In this document: positions 17,402-26,960 of the stretch, in pieces
Numbering within the stretch: position 1 is the first letter of the stretch
Layout: each line of letters begins with the position of its first letter
NCBI RefSeq assembly: GCF_001685025.1
Contig: NZ_MAYU01000021.1
Span: forward strand, 1-64,000
Reading direction: 5' to 3'
Source of the DNA: Bacillus sp. FJAT-27225
GTDB lineage: Bacteria; Bacillota; Bacilli; Bacillales; Cytobacillaceae
DNA: 64,000 bases
The notes under the pieces: generated by a model
Database searches by the model: none
What the model saw: the letters and a program-made list of their open reading frames with translations, nothing else
Told to the model about the DNA's origin: nothing
Position numbers and translations under genes: made by a program

Positions 17402-18352
17402 TTATCTCTTTCCTGAGTCGAATGGTTCGCCTGCAGCCTTTGGTGCCTGGGAGGTTTTTGAGAATAATACCAGTGCAATCAAAGTTACCACATAAGGGAA
17501 AATCTTTAATAGGATTGGCGGAATAACAGACAGTTCAGGTATTACCTGTGATACATTGGCAATTGTACTCGCAAAACCAAAGAAGAAGGCTGCGGCGAGT
17601 ACACCAAATGGTCGCCATTGTCCAAAGATTAGTGCAGCTAGAGCAAGGAAGCCAAGCCCAGAAACGGTACCGGTAAATTCCCCGGCATATGTCAGTGTAA
17701 TCAATGCTCCGCCAAGGCCGCCGAATGCACCCGAGATTAAAACACCGCTGTAGCGGACCCGCCTTACATTTACACCTGCAGCTTCCGCCGCCTGTGGATA
17801 CTCACCACATGACCGGAGGCGAAGGCCAAACTTTGTTTTATACAAGACAAACCAGCTTATGACTAAAACAACCAAAATAAACCATGTGGTTGAATAGGTT
17901 TTAGTGAAGAATAAATCTCCGATAATTGGAATATCAGATAATCCAGGAACATTTTTTGGTGCAAACCCAGTCGTTACCCTGATATTTCCACTGCCGGTGA
18001 TATTCCTTGCCAAAAAGATTGTTAATGCGGTTGCAATCAAGTTGATTGCTGTACCACTAATGATTTGGTTTGCGTTCAAATTGATACTTGCAAATGCATG
18101 CAGCAAAGAAACTAGCATGCCAAGAACAACTGCCGCCAATAGACCAATCCATAGAACCGCAGTATGATTCATTGTTCCATTCAAATAGTAAACTGTCAGG
18201 GCACTCGCAAATGCTCCAAAGACCATTAGCCCTTCAAGTGCAATGTTTACAACACCGCTTCGTTCACTGAAAAGCCCGCCTAATGCAGTTATGAGAAGAG
18301 GAATAGTAAATACAATCGCATATGGAAAAATCTGTTCAATGATTGTCCACAT
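17402..18352 (-). CDS. nupQ: Nucleoside ABC transporter permease (NupQ-like)
   Basis: Second permease of a BMP-type ABC importer; relatives in B. subtilis (NupNOPQ) take up guanosine. Multiple hydrophobic segments, the SGVVNIALEG motif and the conserved GEYPQAAEAAGVNV loop mark the family. I start it at ATG 18352, which follows an AAAGGGGAGC SD and lies 1 bp past the nupP stop; the upstream in-frame start at 18385 has no SD and overlaps nupP. Last gene of the operon, followed by a terminator. Confidence 0.92.
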   Translation of the reverse strand: MWTIIEQIFPYAIVFTIPLLITALGGLFSERSGVVNIALEGLMVFGAFASALTVYYLNGTMNHTAVLWIGLLAAVVLGMLVSLLHAFASINLNANQIISGTAINLIATALTIFLARNITGSGNIRVTTGFAPKNVPGLSDIPIIGDLFFTKTYSTTWFILVVLVISWFVLYKTKFGLRLRSCGEYPQAAEAAGVNVRRVRYSGVLISGAFGGLGGALITLTYAGEFTGTVSGLGFLALAALIFGQWRPFGVLAAAFFFGFASTIANVSQVIPELSVIPPILLKIFPYVVTLIALVLFSKTSQAPKAAGEPFDSGKR

Positions 18353-18353
18353 T

Positions 18354-19433
18354 TTATAGCTCCCCTTTCCCTGGTGCAGGAGCATCCATTGCTTTTTTGT
18401 TATTCTTATTTTTCATGAATTTATTTACCAAACGTTCAATCAAAATACTTGTTGCTGCGAAATAAATGATGATAGCAATGATGGTATTTGCCAGTTCAGG
18501 CGGGATTTCGGTCATCGCATTCATAAAGCCGGTTCCTGAATAAAGTAAACCAAAGAAAACAGCTGCGAAAAAGACGCCGATTGGATGGTTGTTTGCCAGC
18601 AGTGAAACCGCTATACCATCGTACCCCTGTGCAGGAAGAATGCCGATTTGCATGCTGGAAGCATTACCAGTGTACATAGCAACACCGCCAAGACCTGCCA
18701 GACCACCTGCAATCAGCATGGAAAGGATAATATTCCTGTTTACTTTCATGCCCGCATACTCTGCAGCAAACCTGTTAAACCCTACAGCCTTCAATTCAAA
18801 GCCCAGGGTCGTTTTTTCAATAATGAACCAAATAATGATAACAGCAAGTACTCCAAGGAAAAGGCCAAGGTTAATATAGGATCCCTGGAACATTTCAGTT
18901 AAAAATGGAGCTTTCAATGTTGCCGCGTCTGGGAGTTTCCGTGATTCTGTTTCAAGGAATTCTCCTTTAAAATAGCCAGGGACGGTATAGTAAACAGTCC
19001 AATATGCAACCCAGTTCATCATAATCGTTGATACAACTTCATGAACATTAAATTTTGCCTTGAGCAAACCTGGGATGAAAGCCCATAATGCTCCACCAAT
19101 TAAGCCGGCAAAAATCATCAGCAATAGAAGAACCGGCCTTGAGAAGTCAAATGTCAGACCAACTGCAGTTGCACAAAGGCCCCCGATTAGCATTTGGCCT
19201 GCGGCACCGATGTTAAACAGTCCCGTTTTAAATGCAAAGGCTACTGAAAGACCGGTAAAGATAAGGGGTGTAGCTGTAGCGAGTGTATCCCCTATCCGTT
19301 GAATATTCTTTAGTGCCCCCTGGAATAAATATGCATACCCCTCAAATGGGTTTGCACCGATGAAGAGCATCAATATTCCTCCAGCAACGAGACCCAAAGC
19401 TATTGCAATTAATGAAACTATGGTATTTCTCAT
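18354..19433 (-). CDS. nupP: Nucleoside ABC transporter permease (NupP-like)
   Basis: First permease of the importer, 359 residues, with several membrane segments and the conserved KTGLFNIGAAGQ and AVGFNRFAAEYAGM motifs. Its ATG overlaps the ATPase gene stop by 4 bp, with a GGAGAGAGG SD, so translation is coupled. The C terminus is short, basic and cytoplasmic. Substrate (purine nucleosides) is inferred from the family. Confidence 0.92.
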   Translation of the reverse strand: MRNTIVSLIAIALGLVAGGILMLFIGANPFEGYAYLFQGALKNIQRIGDTLATATPLIFTGLSVAFAFKTGLFNIGAAGQMLIGGLCATAVGLTFDFSRPVLLLLMIFAGLIGGALWAFIPGLLKAKFNVHEVVSTIMMNWVAYWTVYYTVPGYFKGEFLETESRKLPDAATLKAPFLTEMFQGSYINLGLFLGVLAVIIIWFIIEKTTLGFELKAVGFNRFAAEYAGMKVNRNIILSMLIAGGLAGLGGVAMYTGNASSMQIGILPAQGYDGIAVSLLANNHPIGVFFAAVFFGLLYSGTGFMNAMTEIPPELANTIIAIIIYFAATSILIERLVNKFMKNKNNKKAMDAPAPGKGEL

Positions 19434-20953
19434 TTGCCTCTCTCCTTACTTACCCCTGCCATCATCAGGCCCACTTCATTTTCATCGGTTTCGGAGGCAT
19501 TTACTATGCCGATCAAGTTTCCATTGTTGACAATGGCAATTCGGTCGGAAAGTTTCAATACCTCATCCAACTCCAAGGAAACGAGAAGTACTGCATTGCC
19601 ATTATCCCTGTGTTCGATCAGCCTTTTATGAATGTATTCAATGGAGCCTACATCGAGGCCGCGAGTTGGCTGGACAGCAATTAGCAGCTTCGGGTTCAGT
19701 TCCATTTCCCTTCCGATGATTGCTTTTTGCTGGTTGCCACCTGAAAGAGTCCTCGCTCTTGATCCGGCACCTTCACCCGCTCGCACATCAAAATTCTGCA
19801 TAATAGTATCTGCATACTTCCGCATTGCCGACTCATTCAATAAGCCTTTTTTGGAAAATGGCGGCTTGTTATAAATTTCAAGAACCATATTGGACTGCAG
19901 GGTGTAGTCAAGAACCAGCCCCCGCTTTTGCCTGTCTTCCGGGATATGTCCAATGCCTGATTCAATTCTTTCCCTTATAGGTACGTTTGTTATGTCTTTT
20001 CCGAGTAACTCAATCTTGCCTGATTCGGCTTTTCTAAGGCCAGTTATCGCCTCGACAAGCTCGGTCTGGCCGTTTCCTTCAACTCCGGCGATGCCAACGA
20101 TTTCTCCTGCCCGGACTTCCAGTGAGAAATTCTTTAAGCCCAATACTTTTCTGTTGCTGTTGACGGAAAGATCGTTAACTTTTAAGACTGTCTCCCCCGG
20201 TTTGCTTTCGGCTTTATCAACCGCAAAGGATACACGGCGCCCTACCATCATCTCGGCGAGGCTCGCTTCGCTTGCTTCAGCTACATTAACAGTGCCAATC
20301 CCTTTTCCCCTGCGAATAACCGTACACCGGTCAGCAACCGCCTTTATTTCTTTCAGCTTATGTGTAATAATGATGATTGATTTGCCTTCCTTGATTAGGT
20401 TGCGCATAATCTTCATCAATTCATCGATTTCAGCTGGGGTTAATACAGCCGTAGGTTCATCAAAAATCAGAACTTCCGCTTCACGATACAGCATTTTCAT
20501 GATTTCAACCCTCTGCTGCATCCCTACGGAGATATCCTCGATTTTTGCATGCGGGTCAACATTCAAACCATACCGCTTTGAAAGTTCTTCTATTCTTTTG
20601 GCAGCGCGGTCAATATCGAGCACGATGCCTTTTAGAGGCTCACTGCCAAGAATAATGTTTTCAGTAACTGTAAAATTATCAACAAGTTTAAAGTGCTGAT
20701 GCACCATCCCAATTCCCAAACGGTTGGCGACATTCGGATTGGTAATTTTCACTTCTTTGCCGCGGACTTTAATAATTCCCTTTTCCGGCTGGTACATCCC
20801 GAAAAGCACACCCATAAGAGTCGACTTACCCGCACCGTTCTCACCAAGCAGAGCATGTATTTCCCCCTGCTTCAGAGTCAATGTAATATTGTCATTTGCC
20901 ACTATTCCCGGAAATTCCTTGCGGATATTCAGCATTTCAACTACATAACTCAT
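19430..20953 (-). CDS. nupO: Nucleoside ABC transporter ATP-binding protein (NupO-like)
   Basis: Tandem ABC ATPase of about 507 residues. The first half has Walker A GENGAGKST (near 37) and a glutamine-containing loop. The second half has GVEGNGQTE in place of a canonical Walker A and the signature LSGGNQQK. This asymmetry is normal for sugar/nucleoside ABC ATPases. I start at ATG 20953, which has a GAGGTGGG SD; an in-frame GTG four codons upstream lies within that SD. It is preceded by nupN with a hairpin between them. Confidence 0.92.
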   Translation of the reverse strand: MSYVVEMLNIRKEFPGIVANDNITLTLKQGEIHALLGENGAGKSTLMGVLFGMYQPEKGIIKVRGKEVKITNPNVANRLGIGMVHQHFKLVDNFTVTENIILGSEPLKGIVLDIDRAAKRIEELSKRYGLNVDPHAKIEDISVGMQQRVEIMKMLYREAEVLIFDEPTAVLTPAEIDELMKIMRNLIKEGKSIIIITHKLKEIKAVADRCTVIRRGKGIGTVNVAEASEASLAEMMVGRRVSFAVDKAESKPGETVLKVNDLSVNSNRKVLGLKNFSLEVRAGEIVGIAGVEGNGQTELVEAITGLRKAESGKIELLGKDITNVPIRERIESGIGHIPEDRQKRGLVLDYTLQSNMVLEIYNKPPFSKKGLLNESAMRKYADTIMQNFDVRAGEGAGSRARTLSGGNQQKAIIGREMELNPKLLIAVQPTRGLDVGSIEYIHKRLIEHRDNGNAVLLVSLELDEVLKLSDRIAIVNNGNLIGIVNASETDENEVGLMMAGVSKERGK

Positions 20954-21070
20954 TGTAACACCCACCTCATCTGAGTCATCTGTTCCTTTATTGAAATAGG
21001 GGTCCCCTATTTTTTTCAGTAATTATAAATCATTACCAGCTTTTCCAATGGGTTATATAGACTTAGATAC

Positions 21071-21099
21071 AAAAGAGACGGAACGTGCCCGTCTCCTTT
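21071..21099 (-). terminator. Hairpin between nupN and nupO (partial terminator)
   Basis: Stem of 11 bp, AAAGGAGACGG with CCGTCTCTTTT (one G-T pair), followed by a modest T-run. It lies between the lipoprotein gene and the rest of the operon, where such hairpins often let the binding protein be made in excess. Confidence 0.65.
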
Positions 21100-21110
21100 G
21101 CATTTGTCAT

Positions 21111-22214
21111 TTACTTGATTAAAGAGCCTTGCTCGTCAGCAACAGTGATTTCACCTGATTTAATCTTTTCGTAAACTTCTTTAACCTTAGCTTTCGTATC
21201 ATCGTTTAAGTTAGGGTTTTCTTCAGGGAGTCCGATACCATCGTTCTTCGCGTCAAAAGTAAGAGTTTCGCCACCTTTGAACTTGCCGTCCAATTCATCC
21301 TTGATCATATCAATCGCAACTTGGTCAAGCTTCTTCATAGCGGATGTTAGGATTACTGATTTACCATCCTTACCTTTTCCATCTTCATACTGGTCACTGT
21401 CTACACCGATAATCCAAACTTCTTCACCAGCACCGGCACGCTGTTTGGCTTCGTTAATCGCACCAACACCAACGCCGCCAGCAGCAGCGAAAATAGCTTT
21501 GACCCCACGGTCATACATTTGGGCAGCGATTTGCTGTCCTGCAGCCACGTTGTCGAAAGAACCTTGATATAGGACGTTTTCAGGCTTGATTGTCATTTTT
21601 GTGCCCAGGTTATCATTTGCATACTTAATGCCTTGCTGGAAGCCCCAGTTGAATTTCTGTACAGCAGGAATTTCCATACCGCCTATGAAACCAACGTCGC
21701 CTTCTTTTAGCTGGTTTGCAGCCGCAACACCAGCTAGGAAGCCTGCCTCATGCTCAGCAAAGAAAACAGCCACTGTATTTTTAGCAACTACTGGCTTAAA
21801 ATCACCTGAATGTGGGTTTCCGTCAAGAATGACGAATTTTGCATCTTTATATTTTTCCTGTGCCTGGAATATAGCAGTTTCAAATTTAAAGCCAGGAGCT
21901 ACGATAAACTTGTATCCAGCATCATAAAGGTTACCTATTTCCTTCAGGTATTCAGCTTCAGTTGTTCCTGCTGGCTTCAGATATTTTGTCTGTACACCGA
22001 ACTCTTCCTCAGCTTTTTTGATACCTTCCCAAGTACCTTGGTTAAATGATTTATCATCGATTGTACCAGCGTCAGTGACCATGCCGACTTTTAAATCGTT
22101 TTTCTTGCCGCCATTGCCAGTACCCCCATTGCTCTCATCCGAACCGCAAGCTGCCAATAGCATGCTAGCAGATAACAGCAACGACATAGCCAAACCAAAT
22201 TTACGCTTTTTCAA
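21111..22214 (-). CDS. nupN: BMP family nucleoside-binding lipoprotein (NupN-like)
   Basis: Substrate-binding lipoprotein of the BMP/Med family (367 residues). A lysine-rich start, a hydrophobic signal and the lipobox LLAAC near residue 23 show membrane anchoring; a Gly/Asn-rich linker follows. The family motifs VTDAGTIDDKSFNQ and AAAGGVGVGAI are present. The start is TTG with an AGGGGGTT SD. It lies directly downstream of ymfC, probably in one operon with it and with nupOPQ. The ligand is inferred to be a purine nucleoside. Confidence 0.93.
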   Translation of the reverse strand: MKKRKFGLAMSLLLSASMLLAACGSDESNGGTGNGGKKNDLKVGMVTDAGTIDDKSFNQGTWEGIKKAEEEFGVQTKYLKPAGTTEAEYLKEIGNLYDAGYKFIVAPGFKFETAIFQAQEKYKDAKFVILDGNPHSGDFKPVVAKNTVAVFFAEHEAGFLAGVAAANQLKEGDVGFIGGMEIPAVQKFNWGFQQGIKYANDNLGTKMTIKPENVLYQGSFDNVAAGQQIAAQMYDRGVKAIFAAAGGVGVGAINEAKQRAGAGEEVWIIGVDSDQYEDGKGKDGKSVILTSAMKKLDQVAIDMIKDELDGKFKGGETLTFDAKNDGIGLPEENPNLNDDTKAKVKEVYEKIKSGEITVADEQGSLIK

Positions 22215-22284
22215 GGTTGGAACCCCCTATAGATTTTGTGATTTAGCAGGAATGTGAAACTAATTACTTGCAACTTGCCCAGTA

Positions 22285-23010
22285 TTAAAATCTTTTTCTT
22301 AAGACTTTGAAGCTGAACTTGTCTGCTTTGAAATAATTCACCGAATAGAGAACTGGTTCATCCGCCTCATCGAAATGCATCTGTTTTAGAACAAACATCG
22401 CAGTCTCGGGTTCACATTCAAGGATGGGAGAAATTTTATCGTGGTAGCCTAATGGTTCGATTTGGGCAACCGCGTATGTAATCCTCCGGCCCGCTTCATT
22501 CTCCAATATCGAGAAAAGCGATTCCTCTTTATGCGAGAAAGCTTCTGGCAGAATGCGCTCCGGAACTTTGTCTATACAATAGACAACTGGTTCTCCGTTT
22601 GCGGTCCTTACCCTCTCGGTCACGACGATTTCCTCATCCTGGGTAAATGAAAATCGGCGAATGTCTTCCTCTCCTGGCATCTGAGTTGATGAACTCAAGA
22701 AAATTGTGCCTGGTTTCATGCCTGCCTGCAGAATCATATCCGTGACCGAGCTAAGCTGCTCGATACCGGAACTAAACAGGGGTTTCGCATTAACAAACGT
22801 TCCGACACCATGCCGGCGAATGATAACGTTTTCTTCCTCGAGTATGCGCAACGCTTCCCGAAGTGTTGCCCTGCTTACTCCTAGATGTTTGGCAAGATCG
22901 AATTCAGAAGGGAGTTTTTGTCTTTCTTTATATACTCCTTCTTCAATGTCTTGCTTTAACCGGTCAATTACTTGTAAATATAAGTGACGGTTATCTGCCT
23001 TGATTGACAT
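22285..23010 (-). CDS. ymfC: GntR/HutC family transcriptional regulator YmfC
   Basis: 241-residue regulator with an N-terminal winged helix ([22 protein letters not shown] near 47-68) and a C-terminal UTRA ligand-binding domain. It is the first gene before the nucleoside transporter and probably controls it. A perfect palindrome, ACATCAGA-CA-TCTGATGT, lies 27 bp upstream of its start codon and is a likely autoregulatory operator. The effector is unknown; a nucleoside or sugar derivative is a guess from context. Confidence 0.9.
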   Translation of the reverse strand: MSIKADNRHLYLQVIDRLKQDIEEGVYKERQKLPSEFDLAKHLGVSRATLREALRILEEENVIIRRHGVGTFVNAKPLFSSGIEQLSSVTDMILQAGMKPGTIFLSSSTQMPGEEDIRRFSFTQDEEIVVTERVRTANGEPVVYCIDKVPERILPEAFSHKEESLFSILENEAGRRITYAVAQIEPLGYHDKISPILECEPETAMFVLKQMHFDEADEPVLYSVNYFKADKFSFKVLRKRF

Positions 23011-23036
23011 GCAGGTACCTCCAGTTTTTTCTTAAG

Positions 23037-23054
23037 ACATCAGACATCTGATGT
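23037..23054 (-). promoter_or_regulatory. Palindromic operator upstream of ymfC
   Basis: ACATCAGA and TCTGATGT form a perfect 8-bp inverted repeat with a 2-bp centre. TATAC-like -10 sequences adjoin it on the minus strand, so a bound repressor would block transcription of ymfC and the transporter. Confidence 0.6.
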
Positions 23055-23301
23055 ATAATCATTCCTACTAATCGACAATACTATAACACTTTTCGACTGA
23101 TAAATAAATAGGAAATAAACACTTTTCAGAAAAACAAATCTAGTAAAAACCTTCAAATTTCGGTTGACATTTCATCCTTTTTTACCCTTTATCTCTTGAA
23201 TATAGGCTGTTTGCCATCCAACAGCCACAGTCAGGTTTTACTATTGGCTTGCTAGATTCCTACTATTATTGGTGTCTATTTTATGAAAATTATAGTTCGG
23301 T
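23055..23301. other. Intergenic stretch upstream of ymfC
   Basis: AT-rich, with no gene seen. It must contain the ymfC promoter, but I find no strong -35/-10 pair. With the operator and the spoIIIE terminator it makes up a 337-bp gap. Confidence 0.45.
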
Positions 23302-23333
23302 AAAAAAAGAAAAAGACCCCGGAAGGCCTTTTT
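23302..23333 (-). terminator. Intrinsic terminator of spoIIIE
   Basis: Stem AAAAAGGCC/GGTCTTTTT (one G-T pair) followed by CTTTTTTT on the minus strand. Confidence 0.85.
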
Positions 23334-23347
23334 CAACATTGATTCTA

Positions 23348-25690
23348 TTAACCCATTTCTTCGTTCTGCTTGGCAACCAGGACAGTTCTTGGCTTACTGC
23401 CTTCATAGGGCCCGACCACTCCACGTGCCTCCATTTCATCAATAAGCCTGGCCGCCCGAGTGTAGCCAATCCTAAACCGGCGCTGAAGCATCGACACTGA
23501 TGCTGTCTGCATCTCGACGATCAGTTCGACAGCCTCATCATATAATTCATCTTCTACTTCTCCAACAACTTCCGGCACATCATCCGGAATCATTTCTTCC
23601 TGATATTGTGCCTTTTGTTGGGAGATAACATATTCGACTGTGTCTTCAACCTCGTCATCTGAAAGGAAAGCTCCCTGAACGCGAATTGGTTTGGATGCTC
23701 CAACAGGAAGGAAAAGCATATCACCTCTGCCGAGCAACTTTTCAGCACCGCCCATGTCCAGTATCGTCCTGGAGTCTGTCATACTCGAAACGGCAAATGC
23801 GATACGGGATGGAATATTCGCTTTTATAACACCGGTGATAACATCCACAGACGGGCGCTGCGTGGCAATAATGAGGTGTATGCCTGCTGCCCGCGCCATC
23901 TGTGCTAATCGGGTGATTGAATCTTCAACGTCGGAAGAGGCAACCATCATCAGGTCGGCAAGCTCATCCACTATAACCACGATATAGGGCAGAAGAGGCT
24001 GGTTATCATTTTCCTCTGCGTTGTGGCGTTTTACATGATCATTATACCCTTCAATGTTTCTAGTACCGGTATGTGAAAACAGCTCATAACGGCGTTCCAT
24101 TTCGTTTACGACTTTTTTAAGTGCCTGAGAAGCCTTCTTTGGTTCCGTTACCACAGGAGCCAACAAATGAGGAATACCGTTATAAACATTCAATTCGACC
24201 ATTTTTGGGTCGATCATCATTAATTTTACCTCATGGGGTTTTGCTCTCATAAGCAGGCTCGTGATAATGCCATTTATACAAACACTCTTTCCGCTCCCTG
24301 TTGCTCCGGCTACAAGCAAGTGCGGCATTTTATTCAGCTCAGCAAGGACAGCTTCCCCGGTAATATCCCTTCCAAGCCCAATCAAGAGTTTTGAATCAGG
24401 ACGGTCATTTTTAGAAGATTCAAGAACTTCCCTTAGTGATACCATTGCAACTTCCGAATTTGGAACCTCGATCCCAATCGCTGATTTCCCAGGAATCGGT
24501 GCCTCAATCCTGATGTCTTTTGCAGCAAGAGCCAGGGCAAGGTCGTCGTTAAGGCTGACAATTTTGCTTACCTTTACCCCTACATCCGGATGGACTTCGT
24601 ATTTCGTGACAGCAGGGCCAAGATGGACCTGGGTGACTCTGGCCTTGACACCAAAACTGTTGAACGTCCGCTCAAGCTTGGCGGCATTGGCGTGAATCAG
24701 TTCATATTCGCCACTTTGATCAGTCTTTTTAGGCAATTTCAGTAAATTTACCGGCGGCAATTCATAAGCAGTGTTCTCCAATTCCGTAAAGGTTATTGGT
24801 GGTGAAATGTCCTCCTCTTCCTTGCCAGCGTTTTTTTCTTTTGGTTTTCCAGGGGACTGCTGCGGGACCTGGCTGTTTTCTTGTTCATACGCCCTATCTG
24901 CAAAGCTTGAGATGATTGGCTCTGGAGAAGGCAATTCCTCCTCTATAAAAACAGCCTGGACAGGAACAGTACCGCCTTTGTCTGGCTGCGAGGCAGGTGC
25001 TTTTTTCTCTTTCTTTGAAGTCTGGGCTTTTCTTCTTTTCTTCCTCTTTTCTCTCCACTCTGAGAAATCCGCCTTAAATGCTTTCCACTGTTTGGCGAAA
25101 AACTCCGTGAAAAACGAAATCAGCTTACCAAGAGCTTCACCAAAGGTTTTACCTGTTAGTAAAATCAAACCAGCGGCAACCAGGAGTCCGGCTATAATTT
25201 TCGCTCCTGTTTCGTCAAATAAATAGTGAAGCATCGCGAATAAAAGTGCTCCGATCATCCCGCCGCCAAGGTCACCAGTCGCGGGAGTTCCTTTTGCCTC
25301 CAGAAAAAACAGCTTCCAAGTGTTCGAAATGACACTTGGATTTTCAAACGTTCCATTCCTTGAAAGCAGATTAAAAAGAGTGATATGGCTAAGGATTAGC
25401 AAAGCCGCCAATATGGAATAGGCGCCGACAAGCCTTCCGTGGAAAAAGAATGGAATTTGCCTCTTCCAAATCATGTAGATGCTTAAAATAAATACCCCGG
25501 CGAGGCCTGCCATATGCCATTCTCCGAGCCAGAACCTGAAAAACAGTACGACACCTTTTCCAACCGCACCTAACTCGGCCATGGAAATCACTGACAAGGC
25601 AAGGAGAATGAGCCCCGCCAGTTCAAATTTTATTGTTGTTTTAATTGTGCTTTCCCTGTTGCGGGATTGCCTTCGTTTCTTCTTGGCCAT
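23348..25690 (-). CDS. spoIIIE: DNA translocase SpoIIIE/FtsK
   Basis: Membrane-anchored DNA pump that moves the chromosome into the forespore and clears trapped DNA at septa. 780 residues: a basic N terminus, four or so membrane segments to about residue 180, a charged linker, then the motor with Walker A GATGSGKS and Walker [16 protein letters not shown]-terminal winged-helix gamma domain ([20 protein letters not shown]) recognises SRS/KOPS-type sequences. Its position between ylzJ and ymfC is that of spoIIIE, not of the second FtsK-like gene (sftA). Confidence 0.95.
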   Translation of the reverse strand: MAKKKRRQSRNRESTIKTTIKFELAGLILLALSVISMAELGAVGKGVVLFFRFWLGEWHMAGLAGVFILSIYMIWKRQIPFFFHGRLVGAYSILAALLILSHITLFNLLSRNGTFENPSVISNTWKLFFLEAKGTPATGDLGGGMIGALLFAMLHYLFDETGAKIIAGLLVAAGLILLTGKTFGEALGKLISFFTEFFAKQWKAFKADFSEWREKRKKRRKAQTSKKEKKAPASQPDKGGTVPVQAVFIEEELPSPEPIISSFADRAYEQENSQVPQQSPGKPKEKNAGKEEEDISPPITFTELENTAYELPPVNLLKLPKKTDQSGEYELIHANAAKLERTFNSFGVKARVTQVHLGPAVTKYEVHPDVGVKVSKIVSLNDDLALALAAKDIRIEAPIPGKSAIGIEVPNSEVAMVSLREVLESSKNDRPDSKLLIGLGRDITGEAVLAELNKMPHLLVAGATGSGKSVCINGIITSLLMRAKPHEVKLMMIDPKMVELNVYNGIPHLLAPVVTEPKKASQALKKVVNEMERRYELFSHTGTRNIEGYNDHVKRHNAEENDNQPLLPYIVVIVDELADLMMVASSDVEDSITRLAQMARAAGIHLIIATQRPSVDVITGVIKANIPSRIAFAVSSMTDSRTILDMGGAEKLLGRGDMLFLPVGASKPIRVQGAFLSDDEVEDTVEYVISQQKAQYQEEMIPDDVPEVVGEVEDELYDEAVELIVEMQTASVSMLQRRFRIGYTRAARLIDEMEARGVVGPYEGSKPRTVLVAKQNEEMG

Positions 25691-25743
25691 TTAAATCACC
25701 TATGTATGTATAATCTTTGGGGTATTAGAGCTTAAATAGAACA

Positions 25744-25761
25744 AGCAGCCCTTCGGCTGCC
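25744..25761 (-). terminator. Short hairpin after ylzJ
   Basis: GGCAGCC/GGCTGC stem with a GAAG loop followed by TTGTTCTATTT on the minus strand; a weak terminator between ylzJ and spoIIIE. Confidence 0.5.
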
Positions 25762-25861
25762 TTATTCAAGCTGGCAGATGTAAAAAGCCAACTGCCGATT
25801 TTCTCTAAACCGTATCCTGATTATACCATAAGCTAGGGTCGGATTGGATAAGCCCGACGTT

Positions 25862-26065
25862 CTAAAACGAAATTTTTGATCCCGGAGCCCATCTTGAATC
25901 CAGGAAATCTCCAGGATTCGTGCTGAGAATCCTGACAATTCTATACCCATCCCCATCAGCTTCTATCTCCATCGGGACTCCCTGAAAGTTGATTATTTGC
26001 CTTATTTGCGGTTCAAAAACGGGAGGAAAGATAAGTTCTTCCGGCATCATTGTATATAAAATCAT
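25862..26065 (-). CDS. ylzJ: YlzJ-like protein
   Basis: 67-residue conserved small protein of unknown function, with the family opening [15 protein letters not shown] and ending [12 protein letters not shown]. Its ATG overlaps the tepA stop codon (ATGA), so it is translationally coupled. The linkage tepA-ylzJ-spoIIIE is conserved in Bacillus. Confidence 0.88.
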   Translation of the reverse strand: MILYTMMPEELIFPPVFEPQIRQIINFQGVPMEIEADGDGYRIVRILSTNPGDFLDSRWAPGSKISF

Positions 26066-26817
26066 TGAATGAGCGCCTCCTGGTTATTTTTATGAAGCTC
26101 AATGAGTTCATTTAACTTTTTCATTGCAGGCCCTAGCCCGCCCACTTCATCTATCAAACCTGTTTCGACTGCATCCCGGCCAATGACATTCGTTCCAATA
26201 TCCCTTGTCAGGTTACCTTTCGCAAACATCAAGTCCTTGAATGTTTCTTCTTTAATCTTTGAATGTCTAGTCACAAATCTCACAACCCGTTCCTGCATTT
26301 TGTCCAGGTATTCGAACGTTTGCGGAACACCGATGACAAGACCTGTAAGCCTGACTGGATGAATGGTCATCGTTGCGGTTTCGGCAATAAAACTATAATC
26401 GCATGAAACGGCAATCGGCACTCCAATCGAGTGGCCTCCTCCAAGGACAATCGAAACGGTTGGTTTTGACAAAGATGCAAGGATTTCCGAAATGGCAAGC
26501 CCTGCCTCAACATCCCCTCCAACCGTATTCAAAATAACAAGCAGCCCTTCAATCTTTGGATTTTGCTCAATGGCAACGAGCTGTGGAATGATATGCTCAT
26601 ATTTTGTTGTTTTATTTTGGGGCGGAAGAGCCAGATGCCCTTCAATTTGGCCAACAATTGTCATGCAATGGATACTTGAATCATTAGTCATTTGAGGAAC
26701 ATTTGTTGTCCCAAGCTGCTGTATCTTTTCAATGAGAGCTGAAGCTGGTTTTTCTTCACGTGCAGGGCTTTCTTCCCCATTTTCGTTCATTCTGCCGGGT
26801 AAAAAGTGTTCATCCAT
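26062..26817 (-). CDS. tepA: ClpP-like protease TepA (translocation-enhancing protein)
   Basis: Member of the ClpP/crotonase superfamily, 251 residues. B. subtilis TepA (YmfB) has been linked to protein export and to degradation of small acid-soluble spore proteins. The nucleophile is probably the Ser in GGGHSIGVP, with a later His in [11 protein letters not shown]. The first 45 residues are a charged extension before the fold. No signal peptide seen. The downstream ylzJ overlaps by 4 bp. Confidence 0.9.
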   Translation of the reverse strand: MDEHFLPGRMNENGEESPAREEKPASALIEKIQQLGTTNVPQMTNDSSIHCMTIVGQIEGHLALPPQNKTTKYEHIIPQLVAIEQNPKIEGLLVILNTVGGDVEAGLAISEILASLSKPTVSIVLGGGHSIGVPIAVSCDYSFIAETATMTIHPVRLTGLVIGVPQTFEYLDKMQERVVRFVTRHSKIKEETFKDLMFAKGNLTRDIGTNVIGRDAVETGLIDEVGGLGPAMKKLNELIELHKNNQEALIQ

Positions 26818-26914
26818 ACGTATTCTCCCTTCTATCTTATAGGTCTAGTATTGAACTTTAGGAAAGAAAACATGCCGTTAAAGAGAAAATCCATACTAAA
26901 CTAATAATCGAAAG

Positions 26915-26953
26915 CAATAAAAAGTAAAGACACCGGTTTCCCGGTGTCTTTAC
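26915..26953 (-). terminator. Intrinsic terminator of rnjB
   Basis: Perfect 13-bp stem GTAAAGACACCGG/CCGGTGTCTTTAC, GAAA tetraloop, then a T-run on the minus strand. Confidence 0.93.
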
Positions 26954-26960
26954 TTCAGCT

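Noticed and set aside
19953-20699. 248-codon plus-strand frame opposite nupO
   Set aside because: Antisense to a well-conserved ABC ATPase gene; serine-rich composition typical of antisense frames.
25762-25956. 64-codon minus-strand frame overlapping ylzJ
   Set aside because: Different register through the ylzJ coding sequence, no SD and no family match. YlzJ itself is well supported.
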